Source: DATMNI01 sp035570275
Lineage (GTDB): Bacteria > Acidobacteriota > Terriglobia > Bryobacterales > Bryobacteraceae
Direction: 5' to 3'
Assembly (NCBI GenBank): GCA_035570275.1
Contig: DATMNI010000295.1
Coordinates: 1 to 39,411 of the forward strand
Length of the DNA: 39,411 nt
Part shown: piece by piece, positions 1 to 8,216 of the stretch
How the letters are laid out: the number at the start of each line of letters is the position of its first letter
Position numbering within the stretch: the first letter of the stretch is position 1
The notes under the pieces: generated by a model
Databases searched by the model: none
What the model was told of the DNA's origin: nothing
What the model saw: the letters and a program-made list of their open reading frames with translations, nothing else
Translations under genes and position numbers: made by a program

Positions 1-201
1 TGGAAAGATGTTCTGGAACATCACGATCCGCTCGGGATCGGGATAGGCGAACGGTTTCAACAGAACCGTATTGACCACGGAGAAAATCGCGGTGTTCGTT
101 GCGATGCCGAGCGCCAGCGCAGCGACCGCGGAGATGGTGAAGGTCGGCGCCTGAAGGAACATGCGGGCGGAGTGCTTCAGATCCTGCAGAAAAGCATCCA
201 T
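1..201 (-). CDS. ADOP/MacB-like ABC transporter permease, N-terminal part (runs off the window)
   Basis: The minus strand from the ATG at 201 reads MDAFLQDLKHSARMF, then a hydrophobic first membrane segment (TISAVAALALGIATNTAIFS) and VNTVLLKPFAYPDPERIV. This is the standard opening of the acidobacterial duplicated orphan permeases (ADOP), MacB/FtsX-type proteins of about 800 residues with two permease halves and large periplasmic domains. Only 67 codons are inside the window, so the periplasmic region and the second half cannot be judged. The family sits in the cytoplasmic membrane; its substrates are mostly unknown. The call to ADOP rather than plain MacB rests on the 'LxxDLxxxxR' opening and the 'LLKPxxYPDPERxV' motif. 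Confidence 0.85.
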   Translation of the reverse strand, partial: MDAFLQDLKHSARMFLQAPTFTISAVAALALGIATNTAIFSVVNTVLLKPFAYPDPERIVMFQNIFP

Positions 202-354
202 AACGTATTAAACGAAAGGTATCATAAGCATTCCGAGAAGGACGAGTCGGGTGGCGGCTGGCGCGCCATCCGGAAGTTTGCCGCTTGGATGACAACCCCC
301 CGGTGCTGACACTTGCTGGGCACACCGCGGCCCAGATCCTCCCTGACGATAGGA

Positions 355-429
355 CTCAATCGGGAGTAACCGGCGCGACAAGGCTTCAGGAGGGGGTTGA
401 GGCTGAACGCCGGGTCACTCCCGATTGAG
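355..429. repeat. Inverted repeat, 13-bp arms, 49-bp spacer
   Basis: CTCAATCGGGAGT at 355-367 is the exact reverse complement of ACTCCCGATTGAG at 417-429. After a one-base mismatch on each side, pairing continues for a few bases inward. The loop contains no ORF I trust. It lies about 150 bp upstream of the permease start. It could be a REP/MITE-type element or a structured leader; there is no T-tract typical of a terminator. Confidence 0.6.
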
Positions 430-853
430 CCGTTAGAACGAAGCCGCTGGCGTTTGCGGCGGACGCGGCATCTATGGCTTTTCAATGCTGGTTTGGTACT
501 TCCGTACCATATTTGGCAGGAAAATCGGTCCTCCGCGGGTGGGCCTTGCTAGGCACGGACCTAATCCTACACCCTGTCTTCGCTGCCAAGCAAGGGCGTC
601 CAGGCATGGGACGTCATCCCGACCGACGCCCATGCGTAGCGTCCGCCGCGCCAGGGGCTTCGTTCTGACGCCGTAGTGTTTACGAACCCAGTTGGGACGC
701 GCCATGGCAAGTTCCTCGAAAGGGGGTTAGCGGAAGGTCGCCACCCAAACCGGACCGGAACGGTCAAGTTTCGGTATCGCCGTTTCAGGACCGATATCGG
801 CAACTGCCAATTTCCGTGTAGACGATCCGGACGGAACCCTACGCCGTGGGTCC
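430..853. other. Intergenic stretch with no recognisable gene
   Basis: Several short overlapping ORFs exist on both strands (for example a 77-codon minus ORF ending at 472), but none shows a family motif, a good ribosome binding site or consistent codon bias. A small palindrome GGTACTTCCGTACC lies near 495. I see no promoter or RNA gene that I can support. Confidence 0.4.
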
Positions 854-1606
854 TCAGTTTTCCAGAGCAACACGTTCGGCATGGTCCACGACCCAGATGT
901 CGATCTGGCTCTTCGCAGGCCTCAGTTTCAACCCAAGTTGTTCCTCAATCCCTGTGAACAGGGAGGGTTTTGCAATCGCCTCGGCGGCCGCATCGCCTGA
1001 CGACCAATCCAGCGTAAAATCAAACGTCCCTGACAGCCCTGTGGAATCGATCACAGGGAGACCTAGCTGAAATACTGGTCCTGATAGGCGATCTGCGAAC
1101 TCAGCCATTGAAAGTTCTGCCGCGGCTACATGCCCCACTCCGAATGTGAAATTGCTGCGAACGCCTGAGGCTGCCTTCATCTTCGGGCCACCCCGAGCGA
1201 CAATGAGTGTGTACACGCGAAGTTGCCGTTTTTCGCGATGAACCTTCAGGTTAAAGCGATCTGCCATCAGCTTCCGAAGCATTAAGAGAAGTTGATCTCT
1301 CGGCGTCGTAGCGGGAGCCTTCGCAACGATGTCGTATCGGTCGGAGTCCAACCAGGTGGGCCCGGAGAGCGCGTAGTGCTTGTCGAGAATTCCGTATGCG
1401 ACTTCGATGCACTCGCGGACCGAGGCGTTCCGCAGTCTAAGCTGCCCGCCTGAACGCTCCAATGAGCTTGTGAACAACCCGGACTTGTTGGCCTTTACCG
1501 AAGCAACGTCAAACTCCTGTGCGACCCCTTCGGGCGGAGAGATCGCAGACCATAGGACCAGGAAGCCGGTGCATACGATACTCCCGCCTGATTGTGTTCG
1601 CCTCAT
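854..1606 (-). CDS. TIGR03435 family soil-associated protein
   Basis: 250 residues, of unknown biochemical function, belonging to a large paralogous family of Acidobacteria. An N-terminal hydrophobic stretch (GFLVLWSAISPPEGVAQ) looks like a signal peptide ending before EFDVASVK, the family's usual mature start. Further family hallmarks follow in order: 'RNASVRECIEVAYGI', 'GPTWLDSDRYDIVAKAP', 'RDQLLLMLRKLMADRFNLKVHRE', 'YTLIVARGGPKM', and near the C-terminus 'LFTGIEEQLGLKL' and 'VDHAERV'. The length is normal for the family. The gene looks intact and stands alone between the permease start and decayed DNA. The protein is probably exported. The start ATG at 1606 has only a weak upstream purine run. 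Confidence 0.9.
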   Translation of the reverse strand: MRRTQSGGSIVCTGFLVLWSAISPPEGVAQEFDVASVKANKSGLFTSSLERSGGQLRLRNASVRECIEVAYGILDKHYALSGPTWLDSDRYDIVAKAPATTPRDQLLLMLRKLMADRFNLKVHREKRQLRVYTLIVARGGPKMKAASGVRSNFTFGVGHVAAAELSMAEFADRLSGPVFQLGLPVIDSTGLSGTFDFTLDWSSGDAAAEAIAKPSLFTGIEEQLGLKLRPAKSQIDIWVVDHAERVALEN

Positions 1607-1982
1607 TTGCCAGCTCGTTGAGGTGACGGTCTGGCAGTCACATCCGTGTACTCATCTTCGCCCTCCCGTTCCGAGCGGATAACGCGCTATCCAGAAGTGG
1701 TTCATCCTCGGTGGCTTGCCACCAATGGACAACAAAGTGGCGTTACCGTGGATTGACCTGCCCAAACGGGACGGAGATCGTCCTGTTTCCGACAAGCGCG
1801 CTTACGCGCCGATGACCGCGCCAACGAACGGCCCATCAGCTATTTCAGCAGTTGGAGACGTTCCATGCTGTTGTTCGCACCGAACTGCACGCCAACGGGA
1901 AGGTGGGCCGAGGCGTCAACTTGACGCAAAACGTGCCCGTTGCTGACATTTGCTGGCATTCCGGAATAGATCCTGCGTGACT
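1607..1982. other. Intergenic stretch, no gene called
   Basis: Upstream of the TIGR03435 gene. A plus frame ending near 1979 reads HQLFQQLETFHAVVRTELHA, which has a protein-like composition, but it has no clear start and I recognise no family; it may be a gene remnant. TGCTGACATTTGCTGG at 1941-1956 matches 304-319 at 15 of 16 positions. Nothing else could be supported. Confidence 0.35.
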
Positions 1983-2062
1983 GTTAAATACCGGCCAATC
2001 TGTTTGAGGCGCGACGTCCAGCGTAAGTGACTTAGAATCAAACGGATTGGGCGGTATTTAAC
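1983..2062. repeat. Long imperfect inverted repeat (25-bp arms, 30-bp loop)
   Basis: The arm at 1983-2007 starts GTTAAATACCGG and the arm at 2038-2062 ends CGGTATTTAAC; as reverse complements they agree at 23 of 25 positions. The transcript of either strand would fold into a long hairpin. The element lies between coding regions and lacks an internal ORF. A miniature inverted-repeat element or REP-like sequence is the most likely explanation; a paired recombination site is an alternative. Confidence 0.7.
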
Positions 2063-2116
2063 GACTTCACCGGTCCAATCTGTGCATGCGCCTACAATGC
2101 TCAGATTCTGTTGTAG

Positions 2117-2530
2117 TTATATGCGCGCGGGCATCACGATTGGCCGGTGAAGTCGCGTTCTGGGAGATGAGGTGCTGGAGCCTGCCGGAGACGATTCCCG
2201 GCGAGTACAGCCCTTCCGTCCAACAAAAGGATAGATCTCGTGAAGCGCCGCTCGCGGAGTTGACCGCCAAGAGTCGCTCAGCTTTTGCCGCTTCACGGGC
2301 GGTGCGCGGCCACTGTTTTTCAAGCCGGTCTCGGCGAAGCCGGGCGGGCCGGTTTCCGGCGGTGCGCAAGATCCGGTCTTGGCCGGCTTGTGTGCTGTGG
2401 CGCGGGCACGGTCACCCTCGCCGCGCGGAATGCCCTCAATGCCTGTCGGAATCGGCGCTGCGACGAGACTGGCCGTTATGTTCGCGATGCGCCGCGTCTC
2501 GCCGCGTTCAAACGCCGGAAGATGTTTCAT
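2117..2530 (-). CDS. Uncertain 137-residue ORF, unrecognised
   Basis: Starts MKHLPAFERGETRR and its ATG overlaps the stop of the preceding reading frame (ATGA), which is the sort of arrangement seen in co-translated genes. The first 50 residues look protein-like (ANITASLVAAPIPTG), but the rest is rich in Pro, Arg and Ser, as expected from a chance frame in GC-rich DNA. No domain is recognised. It may be a real downstream partner of the frameshifted gene next to it, or a shadow. Confidence 0.25.
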   Translation of the reverse strand: MKHLPAFERGETRRIANITASLVAAPIPTGIEGIPRGEGDRARATAHKPAKTGSCAPPETGPPGFAETGLKNSGRAPPVKRQKLSDSWRSTPRAALHEIYPFVGRKGCTRRESSPAGSSTSSPRTRLHRPIVMPARI

Positions 2531-3059
2531 ACGCCTCCCTTTGTCCGGGCGATTGCTGCGGTGAGCATCTTTTCCGCGTGCGGCCACTGGCGGTACGCCT
2601 GATTAATGGCTTCCTCATAATTGTCGGTCGAGATCGGCTCGGACAATTGCTTTCGGATAGCCGCATGCAGGGTTCCTGTGAAGTCGGGCGATAGTGTGAC
2701 GGCGCGAATCGCTCGCACCGTGTTGATATCGGCGCTCACAAGGACGATAGTAAGGAGCGCCCTGGTTTCGAAGGTCCTTCATTCTGCGGTGCGGTTTGTT
2801 CTTCAGGCTTGATGAGCCAGATCGAGTAGGGACAATCGCTCCAGGGGATCGCGTCGCCAAAGCGGTACAGAAGGAAAATTATTCCCCGATGGACGAGGAG
2901 GGCAAATTCGGCGGCGCCTCTGCGCACCGCTTCGATCTCACGATCGCTAAACTCGTCGAGAATCAGCAAGAGCTCGTCCTGGCCGCCGCGGAAATTGTAG
3001 TTCGTCGTCGGCGCGAGGCGTGGCTTGCCGGGCAGAAAGGCTCGGAAAACCGCCAGCAT
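2527..3059 (-). pseudogene. Frameshifted hypothetical protein gene
   Basis: Two minus-strand frames appear to be halves of one protein. The 5' frame (from 3059) carries LPGKPRLAPTTNYNFRGGQ and LLLILDEFSDREIEAVRRG, then FLLYRFGDAIPWSDCPYS, and dies at about 2736. The second frame, open from about 2785 to 2527, continues with ETRALLTIVLVSADINTVRA, RAVTLSPDFTGTLHAAIRKQ and ends TAAIARTKGGV. Both halves have protein-like composition and the junction falls where one ends and the other begins, so a single frameshift at about 2740-2790 is inferred. From memory the two halves resemble one hypothetical protein family, but I cannot confirm this without a search. No function is assigned. Confidence 0.6.
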
Positions 3060-3265
3060 ACATCCGCTCGAAGGCGCTGGCGATGGTAGGACTGGGCCGA
3101 GTTGACAGCCTCGTCTTGGAGTCCTTGTGCCGGAAGACTATCGAGACGGAATGCACGGTGGTGGAGACGGCTTCGTTGACGGGGAAATTTGCGGATACTC
3201 GGCATTACGGGCGAAGAGATTATTGAGTCTCAGGAAATTCTCAGCGCACGAGGGTATGTGGGGGG

Positions 3266-4350
3266 TCAGTTTGGATGGTTCGGATTGCCGGTACGGGCAA
3301 ATGCAGCCCAAGCCGGAGCCAAATGTTGGGAGAGATTCTCCGCATTGGGATATCGAACCAGCCGTAGGACGAGCGGCAACTCCGCGGTGTGGAACGCCGA
3401 TACCTGCCGTCGAGGATCGGCGTGTTGTAGGTGAAATAATACATGTAGGCGGGCGCCTGGTTCTGCTCCGTCTTCCTTTCCGCCTGGCTGATGGCGTTCA
3501 TCCGCGTGCCTCGGTCGCTTGTAGTGAGAAAGAAGAGGTCGCTGGGTGTCTTGGCATCCGGGTGTGCTTTGCGGTAAATATCGATCAGTTCCTCGATGTC
3601 GCTCTTAGGCAAGGCGAGATTGTCAGCCAGCTTGGAGCGCAGGCTCGCTTCATCGAGCGTGAAGGTGGACGCGTCCCGGTTGCCGATCAGCCAGGCCGTT
3701 TCGTCCTTGCATGTTCCAATGATTATTGGCACTCGCGCCGAAACCCCCGGAGCGATCGGGTCCCAGGTCTACTGGGGAATGGAGCATCCGTCAACCACGG
3801 GAGCGCCGGCCAAACTCGATCCGGCGGCAGCGAAGAGCTTCTCGGCGGCGTTTTTTTTGCAGATCGTCAACCCGCGATGCCGAGAGCCCGAACTTTTCCA
3901 GCAGCGCTTTGGCGCGGATGCCGGCCTGTTCCCTGGTGGAGACCCGTAGCGACGACCCACTTTCAACAATTGCCTTTTCGAACAGACCGTTGGCGGCGGG
4001 CATGGCCATCAACGCGCTAACTTTCCCGCCACCGCCGGACTCGCCGAAGATCGTGACATTCTTGGGGTCGCCGCCAAAATTCGCAATATTGTCGCGCACC
4101 CACTCGAGCGAGGCGATTAGATCGAGCTGGCCTGCATTGCCGGAATCGGAATACTTTTCGCTGAACTCCGCCAGACAGGTGTAGCCGAAAACATTCAGCC
4201 GGTGATTGACGCTGACCAGAACCACATCTTCTTCCCGCGCAAAGGCGTCTGCTGCCAGCGCGATGACTCCTGAGCCGCCGGCGAATCCGCCACCGTGGAT
4301 ATAGACCAGGACCGGTCGCCTGCCCTTCAGGCTGGGAGTGAAAATAACTG
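3266..4350 (-). pseudogene. Carboxylesterase type B, degraded
   Basis: Read on the minus strand, the pieces of a type B carboxylesterase (alpha/beta hydrolase) are in order: VLVYIHGGGFAGG (oxyanion hole), VLVSVNHRLNVFGY, WVRDNIANFGGDPKNVTIFG leading into the nucleophile motif GESGGG, then VDGCSIPQ, VPIIIGTCKDETAWL and YMYYFTYNTPI near the C-terminus. The first ~100 residues are missing. At least four lesions are visible: a frameshift at the eight-base T run 3851-3858 (A run on the coding strand); an in-frame TAG after SIPQ near 3775; a frameshift after ILDGRYR near 3405; and a TGA in place of a likely Trp codon at 3266-3268. The enzyme is not made. The remaining sequence down to about 3060 is too degraded to assign. 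Confidence 0.85.
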
Positions 4351-4499
4351 GGAAGGATCCGTGATATCGGCCAGATGAGTAATGGGGTGTTTCCGTGAGG
4401 TGAAAAACACAATATCATATCAGCGCCCAAGTGAGTTATGAACCCCAGCATGATAACGCCACTGCCGTAATATGGATGGTTTGACGTATGGCCGATTTA

Positions 4500-4745
4500 T
4501 CATCTCTTCTTCTCCAGCTTGACGTCAAAAAGCGTGTGCGGGGCGATCACAGGAACCCAAATGTCGGCAGTAACATTTTGATTAATTTTGATTATGATCC
4601 GGATTCCGGTCTCTTCAACCTGGGAGGGTTGCTGCATTAAGGGAGATGTTTGCTTCCGGCTGACTTCTTCTGTCAGGTTGGCGAGAATGCTCGGCCCAGC
4701 GGTTCGCCGTCCAGACTTCGTGGAATGGAACCATGGACCTGCCAC
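4500..4745 (-). other. Unrecognised ORF fragment, 81 codons
   Basis: Ends with NQNVTADIWVPVIAPHTLFD and a basic tail. The last 60 residues have protein-like composition; the opening GTG is arbitrary. A different minus frame just upstream reads NAIAFFATDRKFLRTLGLG, so this may be another frameshifted remnant. I do not recognise a family. Confidence 0.3.
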
Positions 4746-5239
4746 CTCTTGGACTGCCTTGCCCCAGACCGAGAGTCCTCAAGAATTTGCGGTCGGTGGC
4801 AAAGAACGCGATCGCGTTTACGCAAGCCCCCGCTGTACCTGCCCGCCGGATCGCACTGAGCCCAAGGAATTACAGCAATCCCTTGGTGAGTTCCGGACTT
4901 GGCCGTGTTTGCCAAAGGTTCGCGCACGAGGCGCAGATGCGTAAAACTTCTAGGCACCTGGTGTTAAGTGATGATAATCGATCTCAATCGTTTCGAGCCC
5001 CCGGGTATTTCGCACCGCGACACGTCCCATTTCAAGGACGAATTGCTGGAACTTGGCGCCGGGAAATCAAGTGAGGGGCTGCTCCGCGATTCTCCACTCG
5101 CCCGCGCTTTCACAACGCGTCGCCTACTCCTCCCTAACCACAGATGACCGTCTTGGGTTACTGCGAGTAACCTCAGTCTCGTCCTCGAACAGGTGATCCT
5201 GCGGTGGCCACAGGCGGCGCCGTTTGGTTCTACCAGGAG
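4746..5239. other. Region without a recognisable gene
   Basis: Only short overlapping ORFs on both strands, with no motif or ribosome binding site of note. It probably contains gene debris continuous with the esterase pseudogene region. Confidence 0.35.
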
Positions 5240-5416
5240 CTACCAGATGCGAACGTTGACATCTGTCCTGTTGCCCACAAGTGTCACCAGCCTGCCTTCG
5301 TCAATCGCCGACGTGATGACGGCGCCCGGACCCGCCGTCCGCGCCTTGTCTCTTGGCGTGAAAACCGACATGAGGCCGGCTAGCGCCAGCGCTTGCAAAA
5401 AGGATTTGGTTAGCAT
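5240..5416 (-). pseudogene. N-terminal stub, possibly of an S53 (kumamolisin-like) protease precursor
   Basis: A very strong ribosome binding site (GGAGGAGGAG, minus strand, near 5426-5435) precedes ATG at 5416. The 58-residue frame has a signal-like hydrophobic start (SFLQALALAGLMSVF) and then PGAVITSAIDEGRLVTLVGN, which resembles the start of the pro-kumamolisin activation domain of acidobacterial S53 peptidases. It stops at TAG 5240-5242, just where the conserved region should continue, and no continuation is visible in other frames. A genuine small secreted peptide is the alternative. The family assignment rests on one motif. Confidence 0.45.
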
Positions 5417-5643
5417 TCTTTGTAGTCTCCTCCTCCTGCCGGTCCAGGCGCGGTTCGTTCGAGCAGAGTATCGATTTCACAGTGCCACAAACCCACACGC
5501 TCGTCCCCCCTGGGTGGAGGATGCTCCGGAGCCCAGAACGCGATCGAGACGCGACCGCCGGGCGGCTCTGCGATTCCGGCGGCACGCCCGCCCGTGCGAC
5601 GACGACGGCCTCGCTTCGGGTAGTCGCACCTCTCGCTGGCGAC

Positions 5644-8019
5644 CTATAGCTTGGATGCGGCCTGAATCGCACTCCGCAGTTCCCGTTCACCGCGCCCGCC
5701 TACCCAATGCTGCCGTACCATGCCGTTAGAGTCGATCACGAGTAGTGTAGGAATGCCCTGTACCCCGTACTGATGATTCACTTCGCGCTTGTTGTCCATC
5801 AGGACCGTCATCTCATAGCCCTGTGATTTGCGGAACCCGCGCGTTGTCCCCGCTTCTTCGTCGTTTATTCCAAGGAATTGAACATCGGCTCCGAATTCGG
5901 TCCGAAGCTTTTCCAGAGTCGGCAATTCCGCCCGGCATGGAGCGCACCAGGTAGCCCAAAAGTCCAACACCACCACTTTACCCCGCAGGCTACTGAGCCG
6001 AACTTGTCCGCCGTCGAGGGACTTCAATGTAAAATCGGGCGCAGGCCGACCCACGAGCATGGGGGGCTTCTCGTTGGGCAGGACTATCGTCTCCGTCTCC
6101 GCCCATTTCCGGTCCGGCTGAAACGTGAAGAGGGACTCCTCAACTCCAGAACCGGTCTCGATTTCGCTCACCTTCAAATCGACTTTGTATTTCCCCGTCC
6201 CGAATCGCTGCGCGCCTGTTTCCTCATCCCGCAACACGAGGTAGCGTTCCTTGTCGATCCAAAACTCATATTCCGTTTCTTTGATCCGCGTTCGGACCAC
6301 ATAGCAACCGATCTTCCGCCCACTAACGGAGTAAGTGTCCTCGCGCAAGATCTCCGACGCTTGCCCCTGCTTTGCAATTGCCGGATAGCGGCTCACAAGT
6401 ATCGATGAAATCGAATGAGGAAAATCCTGGGGCGTCTTCACTCCTCTATCCTCCTCCCCAGCCTCGCCCAACGCACCAACGTCCAGCTTCATCCACTGTT
6501 TTGCCTTCGGAAGCGCTTTCCAGGTATTGGACCCGTCGCTCACGGACAGCGCCTCCAAAGTATTACTCTTACTCCTGGCCCGGAATCTCCCCGGGAGCTT
6601 TGATGCGAACTCGTATTCCACTTCCGTACTAACAGTCCTGGAGGGTAATATGGTGCTTTCAGAAAGCTTCGCCACCACGTGAATCGCATCCAAATGAGTG
6701 TACGTCTGACGGACTTTTGATAGCACATCGGTTGCCTGCGATTGCGCCCGAGGGTGCGGTCCGTCCCCCGCTCCAGACGGATTGACCGCCGGCACCGGAT
6801 TCGCCGATACTGTCGGTGCCGTCTTCTCAGTTCCCGGCCAATCCCCGGCACACCGGAACCCCTTGTCGTCGTTCCGTAGCGACGGCTGGATCATCACCCG
6901 GTACGAAGCGCGTGCCCCCCGGGAATCCGCGCTCCGGGCGCCGCCGCGCACCACTTTCAACCCCGTATCTCCGTACGAGTCTTTCGTCCATTCCCACACG
7001 TTGCCGAGCATGTCGTATAGTCCGAACGCATTCGGCTGTTTCCGGGCCACGGGTTGGTTCGTATCGCCGCTGTTACCGCGATACCATGCCACCTCATCCA
7101 GGCTCCCGTAACGCGCCCACTTAGCTCCCGCTCGCGCCGCGTACTCCCATTCCACCTCCGTGGGCAAGCGCCCGCCGATGGCTGTGCAATAGTTCACTGC
7201 GTGGTTCCAGGTTATGGTCTCCACAGGGAGTTGATCGCCCCTGTGAGTGCTCGGATTTGCGCCAGTCACGCGTTGATAAGCAACCTGCGTCACTTCCGTT
7301 TCGCCCAGCCAGAAGCCGGCTGCGATACGCTCCTCGTGTGCCGGCTTCTCGTTGCCTTCACATTCGGTGTCGCCCGGAGAACAACCCATCATGAAAGCGC
7401 CCGGAGGAATCCAGACGTAGCGCTGCCCATCCGTCGGATTCACCAGCGTGCTAATCTGACTTCTGTCCGCTGGCACCGAACTCGTCTCGCTATCAACTCG
7501 GTAGTGGACACTTCCACTAAACGTGCCGTTGCGAACATATACCGTGAAACTGTCCCCTTCATTGAGCTGGAAAATGTGGTTCGGATAGTAATAGCTCCCG
7601 TAACTCGATCCCAGCGTGTAGGAGACAAGACTGTCATTGTAGGTTGAGATGACAAGGCCAATGCTGTCATGCTCAGAAGGACCCTCGTAGCCAGCGTGAA
7701 ATTGAGTGGAGCCGGTGGAATCCGCGATGTATAGCGAGGTCCCGTAATCATTTCCCGTGTGGCCCGCATTTGCGATGCTGGTGGCGGCAGGCTGGGGGGT
7801 GAAGCCCTGTCCGTTGATGAGGACGGTAGGACTTGCCGGACTGCCTTTGAAAATGACGGATGAAATCGATTGTGCTCGGCTATACGGCGCCCAGCCGAGA
7901 GCCAAACCGATAACTGCGGCGATCGAGAAGAGTTTGACGCAGCCGACTTTGTTTCCTGCGAGAAGCCGTGGCAATCGGTGCGGCATGCAAAGTGCTTTCT
8001 TTACTGAGAAACCGCGCAT
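5644..8019 (-). CDS. Secreted fusion: FGE-sulfatase domain + LolA/DUF2092-like domain + TlpA-type thioredoxin
   Basis: 791 residues. Start chosen at ATG 8019 because GGGGGAG lies just upstream; the reading frame stays open further upstream but without coding character. A signal peptide spans about residues 26-49 (SIAAVIGLALGWAPYSRAQ). Residues 50-180 are a beta-rich domain I cannot name. Residues 188-395 form a formylglycine-generating-enzyme-like (SUMF1) domain: YVWIPPGAFMMGCSPGD, FWLGETEVTQVAYQ, GRLPTEVEWEYAARAG, NAFGLYDMLGNVWEW, GFRC. Residues 428-640 resemble the outer-membrane lipoprotein-sorting fold (KVRQTYTHLDAIHVVAKL; WIDKERYLVLRDE). Residues 655-791 are a TlpA/ResA-like thioredoxin with WCAPC at 691-695 and the cis-Pro motif GIPTLLV. 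It probably acts outside the cytoplasmic membrane. The domain combination is unusual. Confidence 0.85.
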   Translation of the reverse strand: MRGFSVKKALCMPHRLPRLLAGNKVGCVKLFSIAAVIGLALGWAPYSRAQSISSVIFKGSPASPTVLINGQGFTPQPAATSIANAGHTGNDYGTSLYIADSTGSTQFHAGYEGPSEHDSIGLVISTYNDSLVSYTLGSSYGSYYYPNHIFQLNEGDSFTVYVRNGTFSGSVHYRVDSETSSVPADRSQISTLVNPTDGQRYVWIPPGAFMMGCSPGDTECEGNEKPAHEERIAAGFWLGETEVTQVAYQRVTGANPSTHRGDQLPVETITWNHAVNYCTAIGGRLPTEVEWEYAARAGAKWARYGSLDEVAWYRGNSGDTNQPVARKQPNAFGLYDMLGNVWEWTKDSYGDTGLKVVRGGARSADSRGARASYRVMIQPSLRNDDKGFRCAGDWPGTEKTAPTVSANPVPAVNPSGAGDGPHPRAQSQATDVLSKVRQTYTHLDAIHVVAKLSESTILPSRTVSTEVEYEFASKLPGRFRARSKSNTLEALSVSDGSNTWKALPKAKQWMKLDVGALGEAGEEDRGVKTPQDFPHSISSILVSRYPAIAKQGQASEILREDTYSVSGRKIGCYVVRTRIKETEYEFWIDKERYLVLRDEETGAQRFGTGKYKVDLKVSEIETGSGVEESLFTFQPDRKWAETETIVLPNEKPPMLVGRPAPDFTLKSLDGGQVRLSSLRGKVVVLDFWATWCAPCRAELPTLEKLRTEFGADVQFLGINDEEAGTTRGFRKSQGYEMTVLMDNKREVNHQYGVQGIPTLLVIDSNGMVRQHWVGGRGERELRSAIQAASKL

Positions 8020-8123
8020 GCTCCATCTCCCCCGCGCTTCCGAAAACTGCAGTGAAGAGATGATGTCACACGACCTGTTGGTTTGATTGGGGTAGTCATT
8101 CGAAACGACTTCGCGGATCAAGG

Positions 8124-8137
8124 CTGCTCGTGAGCAG
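8124..8137. repeat. Short palindrome CTGCTC-GT-GAGCAG
   Basis: Perfect 6-bp arms in the 197-bp gap between the NHL-repeat gene (ending at 8217) and the downstream FGE-thioredoxin gene (starting at 8019). No T-tract follows on the minus strand, so it is a weak candidate for a terminator and could equally be an operator. Confidence 0.3.
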
Positions 8138-8216
8138 GGAATCACGAAACGCGAGAAATAATCTAAGCTCGATAGATCCATTTGAACTCCAGCAATCCGC
8201 TTGAACCCAATACCGG

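Noticed and set aside
2086..2694. 202-codon plus frame
   Set aside because: Arg/Ser/Cys-rich translation without motifs; the opposite strand has more protein-like frames (hypothetical pseudogene).
7054..7647. 197-codon plus frame over the FGE domain
   Set aside because: Antisense shadow, no motif.
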